The translations under genes were made by a program, and so were the position numbers. A DNA stretch of 64,000 bases from RYN-230 sp963813975. GTDB lineage: Bacteria; Actinomycetota; Actinomycetes; Streptosporangiales; Streptosporangiaceae. The stretch covers positions 992,001 to 1,056,000 of the forward strand of contig CAWFAP010000006.1 in NCBI GenBank assembly GCA_963813975.1, read 5' to 3'. The notes under the pieces were generated by a model. It saw nothing but the letters and a program-made list of their open reading frames with translations. It searched no databases and was not told where the DNA came from. Below are positions 24,818 through 33,615 of this stretch, piece by piece (position 1 is the first letter of the stretch; every line of letters begins with the position of its first letter).

Positions 24818-27801
24818 TGCGGCTGCACAGCCTGGAACTGGCCGCGTTCGGCCCGTACGCCCGCGCGCAGCGGATCGACTTCAGCCGGCTGTCCAGCAGC
24901 GGCCTGTTCCTGCTGGAGGGACCGACCGGGTCGGGCAAGACCACGATCCTGGACGCCATCACGTTCGCCCTGTACGGCGGGCTGGCCGGGGACGAGTCCG
25001 CCGAGGACCGGCTGCGCTCGCATTTCGCCGCGCCGGACACCGAGCCGTCGGCCAGCCTGGAGTTCTCGGTGCGCGGGGTCCGGCACCGGGTGACCCGGGT
25101 CCCCGAGCACCGGCGGCCGAAGCGGCGCGGGGATGGCTTCACCACCGAGCCGTCCCACGTGCACCTGCAACGCCACGAGGGCGGCGCCTGGGTCAGCCTG
25201 TCCGCCAACAAGGCCGAGGCCGGAGACCTGGTCACCGAGCTCATCGGCCTCAACCGGGCGCAGTTCACCCAGGTCATGCTGCTGCCGCAGGGGCAGTTCG
25301 CGAAATTCCTGCAGGCCCCAGACGACGACCGGCGGGTGCTGCTCAGCAAGCTGTTCGGCACCCAGCTATACGACCGCATCACGGCCGAACTGGACCGGCG
25401 CCGCGCGGCCGCGATCCGGCAGCGCCAGGACGCCGAGGCCGCGATCGACGCGGCCACCTCCGCGGCGGCCGAGGCCGCGGGCCTGGACGCCGCGGCCCGG
25501 GCTGACCTGCTGGAGCTCCCCGGCCCGGAGCGTGCCACCCGCCTGAAGCAGGTTGCCGCCGACCTCGCAGAGGACCTGGGGGTCAGTGCGGCGGGACTGG
25601 AGGTGGCGGCGGCCGACACCACCGCCCGGCTGGCCGCCTGCGAGCGGGAGCAGCAGCAGGCCCGCCTGATGGCCAGGCTGACCGAGGCGCTGCGGCGGCT
25701 GCATGAACACGAGGCGTCCCGGCCCGGGCACGACCAGCGGGCCGCGCGGCTGGCCGCGGCCCGGCGCGCGGAACCGGTGCGGCCGCTGCTCGCCGCGCGG
25801 CACGAGGCCCAGCAGGCGGTCCACGAAGCCCGGGAGAATCTGCTCCGGCTGGTCCCCGACCCCGACGACACCATGCTCGCGGGCGGCGGCGGTCCCCAGG
25901 CCTTCGTCCGGGCCGAGGCGGCGGAGAAGGACGCCGCGTCCCTGCAGCATCTCGCCGACGCCGAAGCGGCCCTGCCCGACCGGGTCACCGCCCTGAGGGC
26001 GGTGCAGCAGGCGGTCGCGAGTTCGTCCGGACTGCTCCGCGACCTGGAAGCGGCCCGCGCGGACCTGCCCGGGCAGATCGACGCCATCGAGGATCAGCTG
26101 GCCGCGGCCCGGCTCCTGGCCGCCGGCCTGGGGGCCGCCCGCGAGCGGCAGGCCGCGCTGGGGCGGCGGGCGGCTGCCGCGGCGGACCTCGCCGGCCTGG
26201 AGCCCCTGCTCGCGGGCAAGAATGCGGCCCTCCTCGACGCGATCGACACGCACCAGGCGCTGACCGAAGCCCATCTGCGGCTGATGGCGGCCCGGCTGGA
26301 CGGCATGGCCGCGGAACTGGCCGCCCAGCTCGCCGACGGGGCCGCGTGCCCGGTCTGCGGCTCCACGGCCCACCCGGCCCTGGCCGAGGCGGCCGGGGGC
26401 CTCGTGTCCGAGCAGGACCTCGCGGCGGCCGCGTCGCAGCGGGACGTGGCGGAAGCCGTGCGCGCCCAGCTGACCCGCGAACGCGAGGAGCTGGCCGCCA
26501 CGGTGGCGGCCCGCGCCGCGGTGGCGGACGGCGGCACCGTGGACGGCCTGGCCGCCGAGGCTGCCGCCGTGGATGACCTGGTGGCCGACGCGGAGCGGGC
26601 CGTGGCGGACGTCAGCCGCCTCGAGGGCGGACTGGCCGGCCGCCGCGGACAGCAGCAGCGGGTGGCGGAGGAACTGCAGGACGCGGCGGCCGCGCTGGCC
26701 ACGGCCCAGGCCCAGGCCGCCGCCGCCGAGGCGGAGCTGAGCCAGCTGCAGCACAAGCTGGCCGGCGCCGCCCAAGGCCACCCGTCGGTGGCTCAGCGGC
26801 AGGCAGCTCTGCGCCGGGCGGCGGAGACGAACCGCTCCCTGGCCGCGGCCCTGGACCAGCTGACGGCTGCGCTGGCCGATGAGCGGAGGGCCGGTGAGCG
26901 CGCCCAGCGCGAGGCGGCGGTCCGCGACTTCGACACGGCGGACCAGGCCAGCTCGGCGCTGCTCAGTCCGGGGGACCAGGCCGTGTTCGACGAGCAGGTG
27001 ACCGGGTGGGCCACGGCGCTGGCCGCGCTGAGGGCCGCGGCGGCCGCTGACGAGCTGGCCGGCCTGGATCCCGGGCAGGCCGGCGCGGTGCACGCGGCGG
27101 CGCAGGCCGCGGCGGGCGCCCTGGCCCGCGCCCAGGAGGCCGAGCAGGAGGTGCGCGCCGCGCGCGACGCGGTGCAGGCCCGGGTTGGCCGGCTGGACCA
27201 GCGGCTGGCCGAGGTGCAGTCCGCCCAGGACGCTTTCGGCCAGCTGCAGGAGGACACCTCGGCCGTGATCCGGCTGGCCGGCCTGGCCAAGGGGATGGAC
27301 GGGCATCGCCGGATGGCGCTGACCACCTACGTGCTGCGGCAGTGGTTCGGGCAGGTCGTGGCGGCGGCCAACGTGCGGCTCGGGGCGATGTCGGCGGGCC
27401 GCTACGAGCTCCGGCGCACCGACGAGAGCGGGACGAGGCGGGAGCGGACCGGGCTCACCCTCGCCGTCATCGACCGGCACACGGGTGCCGAGCGCAGCCC
27501 GCGGTCACTGTCCGGTGGCGAGACTTTCTACACCTCCCTGGCGCTGGCCCTCGGCCTGGCCGACGTGGTCAAGGCCGAGGCCGGCGGGGTGGACCTGGAC
27601 ACCCTGTTCATCGACGAGGGCTTCGGCACGCTCGACGCGGAGACCCTCGACCAGGTGATGGCGGTCATCGACGAGCTACGTGACCGCGGCCGCGTGGTGG
27701 GCATCGTGAGCCACGTGGCCGACCTGAAAGACCGGGTCGCCGAGCGGCTCGAAGTCCGGCGCCTGGCCGACGGCTCGTCCACCGCCCGCGTCATCGCCTG
27801 A
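24817..27801 (+). CDS. sbcC: Exonuclease SbcCD, subunit C (Rad50-like ATPase)
   Basis: The 994-residue SMC-like ATPase has Walker A GPTGSGKTT at 35-43 and long Ala/Arg/Glu-rich coiled coils. The zinc hook C-P-V-C lies at about 511-514. The signature LSGGETF is near 898 and Walker B LFIDEGFGTLD near 930. QFTQVMLLPQGQFAKFL is the conserved SbcC Q-loop region. It partners SbcD in double-strand-end and hairpin processing. Coupled start with sbcD. Long antisense frames over this gene are shadows of its Ala-rich codons. Confidence 0.95.
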   Translation: MRLHSLELAAFGPYARAQRIDFSRLSSSGLFLLEGPTGSGKTTILDAITFALYGGLAGDESAEDRLRSHFAAPDTEPSASLEFSVRGVRHRVTRVPEHRRPKRRGDGFTTEPSHVHLQRHEGGAWVSLSANKAEAGDLVTELIGLNRAQFTQVMLLPQGQFAKFLQAPDDDRRVLLSKLFGTQLYDRITAELDRRRAAAIRQRQDAEAAIDAATSAAAEAAGLDAAARADLLELPGPERATRLKQVAADLAEDLGVSAAGLEVAAADTTARLAACEREQQQARLMARLTEALRRLHEHEASRPGHDQRAARLAAARRAEPVRPLLAARHEAQQAVHEARENLLRLVPDPDDTMLAGGGGPQAFVRAEAAEKDAASLQHLADAEAALPDRVTALRAVQQAVASSSGLLRDLEAARADLPGQIDAIEDQLAAARLLAAGLGAARERQAALGRRAAAAADLAGLEPLLAGKNAALLDAIDTHQALTEAHLRLMAARLDGMAAELAAQLADGAACPVCGSTAHPALAEAAGGLVSEQDLAAAASQRDVAEAVRAQLTREREELAATVAARAAVADGGTVDGLAAEAAAVDDLVADAERAVADVSRLEGGLAGRRGQQQRVAEELQDAAAALATAQAQAAAAEAELSQLQHKLAGAAQGHPSVAQRQAALRRAAETNRSLAAALDQLTAALADERRAGERAQREAAVRDFDTADQASSALLSPGDQAVFDEQVTGWATALAALRAAAAADELAGLDPGQAGAVHAAAQAAAGALARAQEAEQEVRAARDAVQARVGRLDQRLAEVQSAQDAFGQLQEDTSAVIRLAGLAKGMDGHRRMALTTYVLRQWFGQVVAAANVRLGAMSAGRYELRRTDESGTRRERTGLTLAVIDRHTGAERSPRSLSGGETFYTSLALALGLADVVKAEAGGVDLDTLFIDEGFGTLDAETLDQVMAVIDELRDRGRVVGIVSHVADLKDRVAERLEVRRLADGSSTARVIA

Positions 27802-27910
27802 CCAGGGTTGCGGCCAGGCATTATGCTGGTCCGGACCGGCCGGGGGACCGGGAGCATCACCGGTCAGCACAGGCTTTTGCGGCGCAGAGGGCCGGGCCCA
27901 GCGTGGCCAG

Positions 27911-27952
27911 CACAGCGTCATCGGCACAGCGTCATCGGCACAGCGTGGTCAG
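27911..27952 (+). repeat. 14-bp tandem repeat, three copies
   Basis: CACAGCGTCATCGG occurs at 27911-27924 and 27925-27938, with a diverged third copy at 27939-27952. It lies in the spacer between sbcC and the secreted-protein gene. Confidence 0.75.
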
Positions 27953-27997
27953 CACGGAATTTCAGGCACTGGTTTTCAGCACTGGGGGACGTTGCTT

Positions 27998-28480
27998 GTG
28001 AAGAAGGTCGGCATCGCCGCGCTGGCGGCGGTCGTGCTCGCGTTCCTGGCGGCCGGGGCCGCCGCCGCGCTCACCACACGGACCGCCCGGAACCCGGTCG
28101 CGGCCGCGGACCGGCACCGGCTCACAGTGGCCTACAACGGGCAGGACGGCTGGGGTCACGGCACGGTCAGGCTGTCCACCGTCTACGTGGGCGGCCCGGA
28201 CACGTTTGTGCGCGTTTCACACTGGTCGCACTGGACGGCCAACTCCGCGTTCGCCTGGGGCACGCTGTGGGCGGACAACTGCCAGCCGAACTGCGCGGCC
28301 GGACATTACTCCAAGTACCGCGCCGAGGTGAGCCTGTCGCGGGTGGCCGCGCACAAGGGAGTGAGCTACTTCTCCCGGATGAGGCTGCGCTACTACCACG
28401 GCAGCGCCCGGGACTACGGGTTCCGCTGGGGGGCCTACCGCGGCGCGACGATCCCGCTGTGGATCGGCGGCCCGGGCTGA
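27998..28480 (+). CDS. Small secreted protein of unknown function
   Basis: From the GTG at 27998 (GGGGGAC seven bases upstream) the 160-residue product has a clear Sec signal: KK, then AALAAVVLAFLAAGAAAALT. The mature part is about 130 residues, rich in Trp, Tyr and His, with one cysteine pair (NCQPNC) and strands such as RLTVAYNGQDGWGHGTVRLSTVYVGG. No family recognised. A TTG at 27992 in the same frame is less likely. The beta-rich look suggests a compact extracellular domain. Confidence 0.75.
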   Translation: MKKVGIAALAAVVLAFLAAGAAAALTTRTARNPVAAADRHRLTVAYNGQDGWGHGTVRLSTVYVGGPDTFVRVSHWSHWTANSAFAWGTLWADNCQPNCAAGHYSKYRAEVSLSRVAAHKGVSYFSRMRLRYYHGSARDYGFRWGAYRGATIPLWIGGPG

Positions 28481-28886
28481 CCGGCCGCACCCGGCTACCC
28501 GCTTGACTGCTCGGGCTTGACCGCTCGGCATCGCTGCTCCGCATCACTGATCCGGATGGCCGCCCCGCACGACCGCGCCTCCGGATGAGGCCGCTGACGG
28601 CGCTCAAGGCTACCCCCGCCGTGCAGAACCTGCTGGCCGAGCCGGCCCCGCAGACCGGCCACCCAGACCACCGTGCACAGCCGCAACGCAGGCGCCAGCA
28701 CCTGCTCCGGCCTGCCCCAGCCAACCCCAACCCCCGGGTTCCATAGCCGCTCGTAACCCCACCGCCGGTGTCTGCCCGTGCCCCACGGCGATCGGTGTCT
28801 GTCCGTCCCCCGGGTTCGGTATCTGTCCGTAAACCCGGGTGGCCGGTGACCGCCCACGACCCCGCCGTCCCGTGAACCGCCGTGCT
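28481..28886. other. Non-coding spacer with a threefold dispersed repeat
   Basis: About 400 bases without a convincing gene. Three near-identical 14-mers (CGGTGTCTGTCCGT and variants) stand at 28766-28779, 28793-28806 and 28817-28830, spaced 27 and 24 bases. A minus-strand frame across the region is Arg/Gly-rich and looks spurious. Confidence 0.5.
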
Positions 28887-28920
28887 TTGACACCTCCGTA
28901 TATCCGTGTGAGTATACGGA
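28887..28920 (+). promoter_or_regulatory. Promoter and operator of the arsR-permease operon
   Basis: TTGACA at 28887-28892 is followed after 17 bases by GAGTAT at 28910-28915. Overlapping both the spacer and the -10 is a perfect 8-bp inverted repeat, TCCGTATA (28895-28902) and TATACGGA (28913-28920), separated by ten bases. This is the arrangement expected for an ArsR/SmtB-type repressor that is released by metal. Confidence 0.7.
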
Positions 28921-28937
28921 CGTACGGAGGTAAGGAC

Positions 28938-29321
28938 ATGTCAGTGCGGGATCATGATCATCCGGTCAGCGAGCCGGGCGTGGCCGCTGCCCAGGCTGGC
29001 GCCCTGTCGGTGGGCGACGCGGGCCGGCTGGCCGGGCTGCTCGGGCTGCTGGCCGACCCGGTGCGGTCGCGGATCCTGTTTGCCCTGGTCGCTGCCGGTG
29101 AGCTGTGCGTGGGTGATCTGGCCCTGGTCCTGGAGGTGACCGAGGACCAGGTGTCGTACGCGGTGAAGATGCTGCGCCTGGCCGGGCTGGTCAGCTTCCG
29201 CAAGGACGGCCGGGTCGTCTACTACCGGCTGAGCGACGGCTTCCCACATACGCTGCTAGAACACTGCCTGCGCCAGCTGCTGACCATCGCCGTGCCGGAG
29301 GCCGACGATGCGCGCGCTTGA
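28938..29321 (+). CDS. ArsR/SmtB-family metal-responsive repressor
   Basis: The 127-residue winged-helix protein has the ArsR core at about 30-110: LADPVRSRILFALVAAGELCVGDLALVLEVTEDQVSYAVKMLRLAGLVSFRKDGRVVYYRL. C56 in the ELCVGDL segment and the histidines at the C-terminus (HTLLEHCLRQLL) are candidate metal ligands. A strong GGAGG site precedes the ATG. The gene overlaps the permease gene by 14 bases, so it should autoregulate a metal-efflux operon through the palindrome upstream. Confidence 0.9.
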   Translation: MSVRDHDHPVSEPGVAAAQAGALSVGDAGRLAGLLGLLADPVRSRILFALVAAGELCVGDLALVLEVTEDQVSYAVKMLRLAGLVSFRKDGRVVYYRLSDGFPHTLLEHCLRQLLTIAVPEADDARA

Positions 29322-30504
29322 CGCGATTGGCCACGCACTCGCCGTGACCGGCTCGATGACCTGGCAGATCACCTGGTCGCTGTTGCTGGGGTTCGCGCTG
29401 TCCGCCGTGGTTCAGGCGGTGGTGCGCCGGTCCACCGTGGTCCGGCTGCTCGGCGACGACCGGCCGGTCACGCTGGCCCGGGGCACGGCGCTGGGCGCGG
29501 CCTCCTCCTCCTGCTCCTACGCCGCGGTGGCGCTGGCCCGGTCCTTGTTCCGCAAGGGCGCCAGCTTCACGGCCGCGATGGTCTTCGAGATCGCCAGCAC
29601 GAACCTGGTCATCGAGCTGGGGATCATCCTCGCCCTGCTGATCTCATGGCAGTTCACGCTGGCGGAGTTCGTCGGCGGCCCGATCATGATCGTGCTGCTC
29701 GCGGTGGCCTTCCGCCTGTTCGTCCGGCAGCAGCTGATCGACGAGGCGCGCCGGCAGGCGGACCGCGGCCTGGCCGGGTCCATGGAAGGCCACGCGGCCA
29801 TGGACATGAGCATCGCGGCCACCGGGAGCTTCTGGCGCCGGCTTTTCAGCCGGGAGGGTTACACCTCGGTCAGCCACATCTTCGTGATGGAGTGGGCCGC
29901 GGTGCTGCGCGACGTGGTGATCGGGCTGCTGATCGCCGGGGCGGTGGGCGCCTGGGTCCCGGACAGCTTCTGGCAGCACCTGTTCCTGACCGGCCACCCG
30001 CTGGCCGCGCGGGTCTGGGGGCCGGTCATCGGCCCGGTGATCTCGGTGCTCAGCTTCGTCTGCTCGATCGGCAACGTGCCGCTGGCGGCGGTGCTGTGGA
30101 ACGGGGGAATCAGCTTCGGCGGCGTGATCTCCTTCATCTTCGCCGACCTGATCATCATCCCTATCCTGGTCATCTACCGGAAGTACTACGGCACCCGGAT
30201 GATGCTGGTGCTGGCCGGCCTGTTCTACGTGACCATGGTCCTGGCCGGTTACATCGTCGAGTTCCTGTTCGGCGGGCTGGGGCTGATCCCGGCGGCCCGC
30301 ACGGCGCAGGTCGGGGAGACCGGGGTGGTGTGGAACTACACCACGTACCTGAACATCGTCTTCATCATCGTGGCCGCGGCCCTGGTGGCGCGCTTCTTCC
30401 GGACGGGGGGCGGCTCCATGCTCAGGATGATGGGCGGCAGCCCCGGGACGGACGGCCACCAGCCCGGCGCCCACGCCGCCCACCAGGGGGTTGCTGACCG
30501 GTGA
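29308..30504 (+). CDS. Permease of the DUF318/SO_0444 type, probable metal or metalloid efflux
   Basis: The 398-residue membrane protein has about eight helices in two inverted halves, each with a small-residue motif: ALGAASSSCSYAAVALARSLF in the first and VLSFVCSIGNVPLAAVLWNGG in the second. These cysteine-containing motifs are typical of the DUF318/ArsP permease superfamily linked to efflux of organoarsenicals or Cu/Zn. A cytoplasmic His/Met-containing loop (about 155-170, EGHAAMDMS) and a His-rich tail (TDGHQPGAHAAHQ) could bind metal. It is co-translated with the ArsR repressor. Confidence 0.87.
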   Translation: MRALDAIGHALAVTGSMTWQITWSLLLGFALSAVVQAVVRRSTVVRLLGDDRPVTLARGTALGAASSSCSYAAVALARSLFRKGASFTAAMVFEIASTNLVIELGIILALLISWQFTLAEFVGGPIMIVLLAVAFRLFVRQQLIDEARRQADRGLAGSMEGHAAMDMSIAATGSFWRRLFSREGYTSVSHIFVMEWAAVLRDVVIGLLIAGAVGAWVPDSFWQHLFLTGHPLAARVWGPVIGPVISVLSFVCSIGNVPLAAVLWNGGISFGGVISFIFADLIIIPILVIYRKYYGTRMMLVLAGLFYVTMVLAGYIVEFLFGGLGLIPAARTAQVGETGVVWNYTTYLNIVFIIVAAALVARFFRTGGGSMLRMMGGSPGTDGHQPGAHAAHQGVADR

Positions 30505-31158
30505 CCCGCGGTGCATCCCATCCCGGGCGGCGGCCGGCGACTGCGGCGCCCGGGCGGGTGGCAGGCCCCGGCGGAGCACTTCCAGGAGATCGTCCAGCAC
30601 GTCGTCCGGGACCTGCCCGCCCGCCGTCCAGTCCGCCCAGCGCATCCCGATGAAGTTGCCGATCCCGGTGTACATGAACGCGATGACCTCGGGGTCATAG
30701 CGCGCGTCCACGTCGCCGCTGAGCTGGGCCTGGCGGACCCCGCGGGCGTAGCCACGGGCCAGGTGCTCGTAGTACTCGCGGAACAGGCCGGGCGCCACGA
30801 ACTCGGACTCCCGCACGATGCGGTCCATCCACGGGCGCTGGGACAGCATGTCGAAGAAGGCCCGGAACGAGGCCCGCTCGAGTTCCCGGTGCCCGGGCCC
30901 GGCCTGCTCGATGGCCTCCTTCAAAGCCCCTCTGAGGTCCGCGTTGAGCTGCCGGACCACCGCCGCGAAGATCTCCGCCTTCGAGCCGAAGTGCGCGTAG
31001 AAACTGCCGGTCGCCATGCCCGCCCGGGCGCAGATGTCAGCCACCGTGGTGCGCTGGTAACTTCGCTCGCCGAAGAGCCGCTCCGCGGCCCCGAGCAGCC
31101 GCTGTGCCGGCGGCTGCCCGCGGTCGTCGGGCAGCCGCCGGCTCGTCGCGACGCCCAC
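29644..31158 (-). CDS. TetR-family regulator with an anomalously long antisense C-terminal frame
   Basis: Residues 1-205 are a normal TetR protein. The helix-turn-helix is RLFGERSYQRTTVADICARAGMATGSFYAHFGSKAEIFAAVV, and a ligand domain follows to about LLEVLRRGLP. The frame then has no stop and runs 300 residues further, entirely antisense to the permease gene, with Arg/Gly/His-rich low-complexity sequence. A normal end would be near 30530. Either the stop was lost, an indel hides it, or the extension is really translated. It lies 62 bases after the binding-protein gene, last in the Liv operon, which it probably controls. The GTG start has AGGAGG only one base away, so the exact start is uncertain. 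Confidence 0.7.
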   Translation of the reverse strand: MGVATSRRLPDDRGQPPAQRLLGAAERLFGERSYQRTTVADICARAGMATGSFYAHFGSKAEIFAAVVRQLNADLRGALKEAIEQAGPGHRELERASFRAFFDMLSQRPWMDRIVRESEFVAPGLFREYYEHLARGYARGVRQAQLSGDVDARYDPEVIAFMYTGIGNFIGMRWADWTAGGQVPDDVLDDLLEVLRRGLPPARAPQSPAAARDGMHRGSPVSNPLVGGVGAGLVAVRPGAAAHHPEHGAAPRPEEARHQGRGHDDEDDVQVRGVVPHHPGLPDLRRAGRRDQPQPAEQELDDVTGQDHGHVEQAGQHQHHPGAVVLPVDDQDRDDDQVGEDEGDHAAEADSPVPQHRRQRHVADRADEAEHRDHRADDRPPDPRGQRVAGQEQVLPEAVRDPGAHRPGDQQPDHHVAQHRGPLHHEDVADRGVTLPAEKPAPEAPGGRDAHVHGRVAFHGPGQAAVRLPARLVDQLLPDEQAEGHREQHDHDRAADELRQRELP

Positions 31159-31220
31159 GCCTCCTACCCCCGTCCGGGACCCATCACCAGGCCCTTACGT
31201 GCCGGGAGCCCGTGCGTATG

Positions 31221-32555
31221 TTAAGGCATCCCGCTGGATGGTGCCGGGGCCTGTGCCCCGCTGTAGGCCGTCACGGCGCCGGTGGGCGACGTGTCCGTGA
31301 CCTGCACCGGGCCCTGCTTGACGATGGCGCCGTTCTTGATCATCCCCATGAAGGCCCCGGTGATGCCGGCGTGATCCGACGCGGAGAACGCGTAGGGCGC
31401 CACCGCTGGTCCCTGGGGCAGCCCGCCCTGGATCGCCGTGACCAGGTCCGCCCGGGTCGGGTTCTTGCCCGACTTGACCATGGCCTGGACGAAGGTGTAG
31501 GCGACCGCCTCGCCGAACAGCACGTTGCCGTCGAAGGGCAGCTTGGGCAGGTACTTGTCGTGGATCCGCTTGAACAGCGCGATCCAGCTGTTGCCGGTGT
31601 CACCGAGGGTGGGCAGGTAGCCGTCGGTGATGATGCCCTGGGTCAGCTGGTTGCCCGACACGGTGGCCCCGCCCTGCTTGGCGTAGGCCTCCAGCAGCCC
31701 GGCCAGGGTGATCGGGTCGGAGCCCACGTCGCTGACCACCAGGGTGGGGCTGAAGCCGAGCTTGAGGCTGTTCAGCCGCAGCAGCGCGGTGAAGGCCGGG
31801 ACGGTGAACGACACGACCACCTTGGCCCCGGATGCTTTGAGCGCGGCCACCTGCGGGCCGACGTTGATGTTCGTCGGGTCGTAGCTCTGCCTGCTGACCA
31901 CGTCCGCCTTCGGGATCACGGCGTCCAGCCCCTTGACGCCGTCCTTGCCGAACTCGTCGTCCTGGTAGAAGTAGCCGATCTTCTGCCCGGCGAAGTGCTT
32001 CTTGATGTAGGTGCCGAGGATCTTGCCCTCGCGCACGTAGTCCAGCTGCCAGCCGAAGGTCTCCGGCAAGGTGGACGGGGCGTTCCAGCACTCACAGCCG
32101 GAGGCCACGAACACGTCCGGCACCTTCGAGGAGTTGAGGTACGGCGCCACGGCCAGATGCGTCGGGGTGCCTAGCCCGTCGAAGATGGCGTACACGCTGT
32201 CCTGCAGCACCAGCTGCTTGACCACGGACACCGTGTTGGTCGGGTCGTACTTGTCGTCGAGGTACTTGTAGACGATCTTCCGTCCGTTGATCCCGCCGTG
32301 GGCGTTGACGTACTGGAAGTAGGCGTTCGACGCGGGCGCGATCTCGCTGTAGCCGGGCGCGGCCACGCCGGTCAGCGGCTGGTGGCTGCCGATGGTGATG
32401 GTGGTGGTGGTGATGCCCGGCGCGGAGGCGGTCAGGGCGCTGGCCTTGCTTCCCGACCCTGATCCGCTGCTGCCTGAGCTGCAGGCGCTGACCACCATGG
32501 CCAGGGCCGCCGCGGCGGCGATGGCGGGCAGGCCGACCCGGTGAGATCTGTTCAT
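31221..32555 (-). CDS. Branched-chain amino acid-type ABC transporter substrate-binding lipoprotein
   Basis: The 444-residue protein has a lipoprotein signal (AAAAALAMVVSAC, cysteine at about residue 26), a Ser/Gly linker, and a LivJ/Leu-Ile-Val-binding fold. Visible family pieces are ITIGSHQPLTGVAAPGYSEI, YFQYVNAHGGINGRKIVYKYLDDKYDP, FVASGCECWNAP, GYFYQDDEFGKDGVKGL and VVVSFTVPAFTALLRL. It should capture a small acid or amide outside the cell for the Liv-type permeases. AGGAAG lies nine bases before the ATG, supporting independent initiation, although the upstream permease frame runs into it without a stop. Confidence 0.9.
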   Translation of the reverse strand: MNRSHRVGLPAIAAAAALAMVVSACSSGSSGSGSGSKASALTASAPGITTTTITIGSHQPLTGVAAPGYSEIAPASNAYFQYVNAHGGINGRKIVYKYLDDKYDPTNTVSVVKQLVLQDSVYAIFDGLGTPTHLAVAPYLNSSKVPDVFVASGCECWNAPSTLPETFGWQLDYVREGKILGTYIKKHFAGQKIGYFYQDDEFGKDGVKGLDAVIPKADVVSRQSYDPTNINVGPQVAALKASGAKVVVSFTVPAFTALLRLNSLKLGFSPTLVVSDVGSDPITLAGLLEAYAKQGGATVSGNQLTQGIITDGYLPTLGDTGNSWIALFKRIHDKYLPKLPFDGNVLFGEAVAYTFVQAMVKSGKNPTRADLVTAIQGGLPQGPAVAPYAFSASDHAGITGAFMGMIKNGAIVKQGPVQVTDTSPTGAVTAYSGAQAPAPSSGMP

Positions 32556-33614
32556 ATCGAGCCTTCTTCCTGGTGTTCGCTGGCTGGCGAATGAAGCGGG
32601 GGACCGGGGGCGCGCCGCCAGGGCACGCCGCGCAGGGCAGGCAGGCGGCCGGCCAGGGCCGGCCAGCCGGCGCAGGGCACCCTGGATGCCTTCGGGGAAG
32701 GTGAGCATGATGACGACGAGCACCACGCCGTAGGCCGCGACCGGGATGTTGGACCCGGCCGAGCTGGACAGGCCGTGACTGCTGGCCACGTCGGTCACGT
32801 AGGTCGGGACCAGGACCAGCACGAGGCTGCCCCACACCGCGCCGGGCAGGGTGCCCAGGCCGCCCAGCACCGCCCCGGTGAGCAGGGCGATGGACAGCGT
32901 CAGCGTGAACGCCTGCGGCGAGATGATCGACGTGGTCACGGCGAGCAGCGCGCCCGCCAGCCCGGCGCAGGCCGCGCTGACCACGAAGGCCAGCACCCGG
33001 AGCCGGGCCACGTTCAGGCCCGCCAGCACGGCCGCTACTTCGTCGTCCCCGGCGGCGCGCCAGGACCGGCCGACCCGGCTGCGGGCCAGGTTGGCCAGCA
33101 GCACCAGGGCGATCAGCGCGCAGCCGCAGGTCAGCCACGCCTGCCACCGGGTGACCGGGAAGGCCGGGCCGAGGAAGCCGGGACTGGCGATCACCACGGT
33201 CAGCCCCTGGTCCCCGCCGAGCAGTCCGAACCGCAGGGCCAGCGACGGCAGGGCCACGGCAAGCATCAGGGTCGCGCCCGCCAGGTACGGCCCGCGCAGC
33301 CGGGCCGCGGCCACGCCGACGACCGCGCCCCCAGCGGCCGCGGCGGCCGCGCTGGCCACCAGGACCAGAGCCAGCGGCCAGTGCAGGTGCAGGATCAGCA
33401 GCGCGGCCGCGTACGCGCCGATGGCCATGAACGCCCCGTTGCCGAGCGAGATCTGGCCACTGAGCCCGAGCAGCACGGTGAGTCCGGCCACCGCCACCAC
33501 GTAGCAGGCGACCTCGGCCATCTGGTAGTCACGGAACGGGCTCACCGTGGTGCTGATGATTAGGAGGAGCACGGCGAGCACGGCCGCCGCGGCCACGTGC
33601 CGGACCAGGGTCAT
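32556..33614 (-). CDS. livM: Liv-type ABC transporter permease (LivM-like); frame open into the binding protein
   Basis: From ATG 33614 (one base after the livH stop) about 353 residues form a LivM-type permease with 9-10 helices. These include LLGLSGQISLGNGAFMAIGAYAAALL and the EAA-like loop VAAVLAGLNVARLRVLAFVVSAACAGLAGALL. The frame has no stop of its own: after LTFPEGIQGALRRLAG it passes through a Pro/Arg-rich linker into the binding protein at 32555, so the formal frame is 31221-33614. In the +1 frame a TGA overlaps the next ATG (ATATGA), the expected end, so a one-base indel is a likely cause. A real permease-binding protein fusion is the alternative. Confidence 0.82.
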
Positions 33615-33615
33615 C

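Noticed and set aside
25366..27480. 704-residue minus-strand frame over sbcC
   Set aside because: Composition follows the Ala/Glu codons of sbcC; no motif or ribosome site.
28495..28893. Minus-strand 132-residue frame in the spacer before arsR
   Set aside because: Arg/Gly-rich, no ribosome site, no family likeness.
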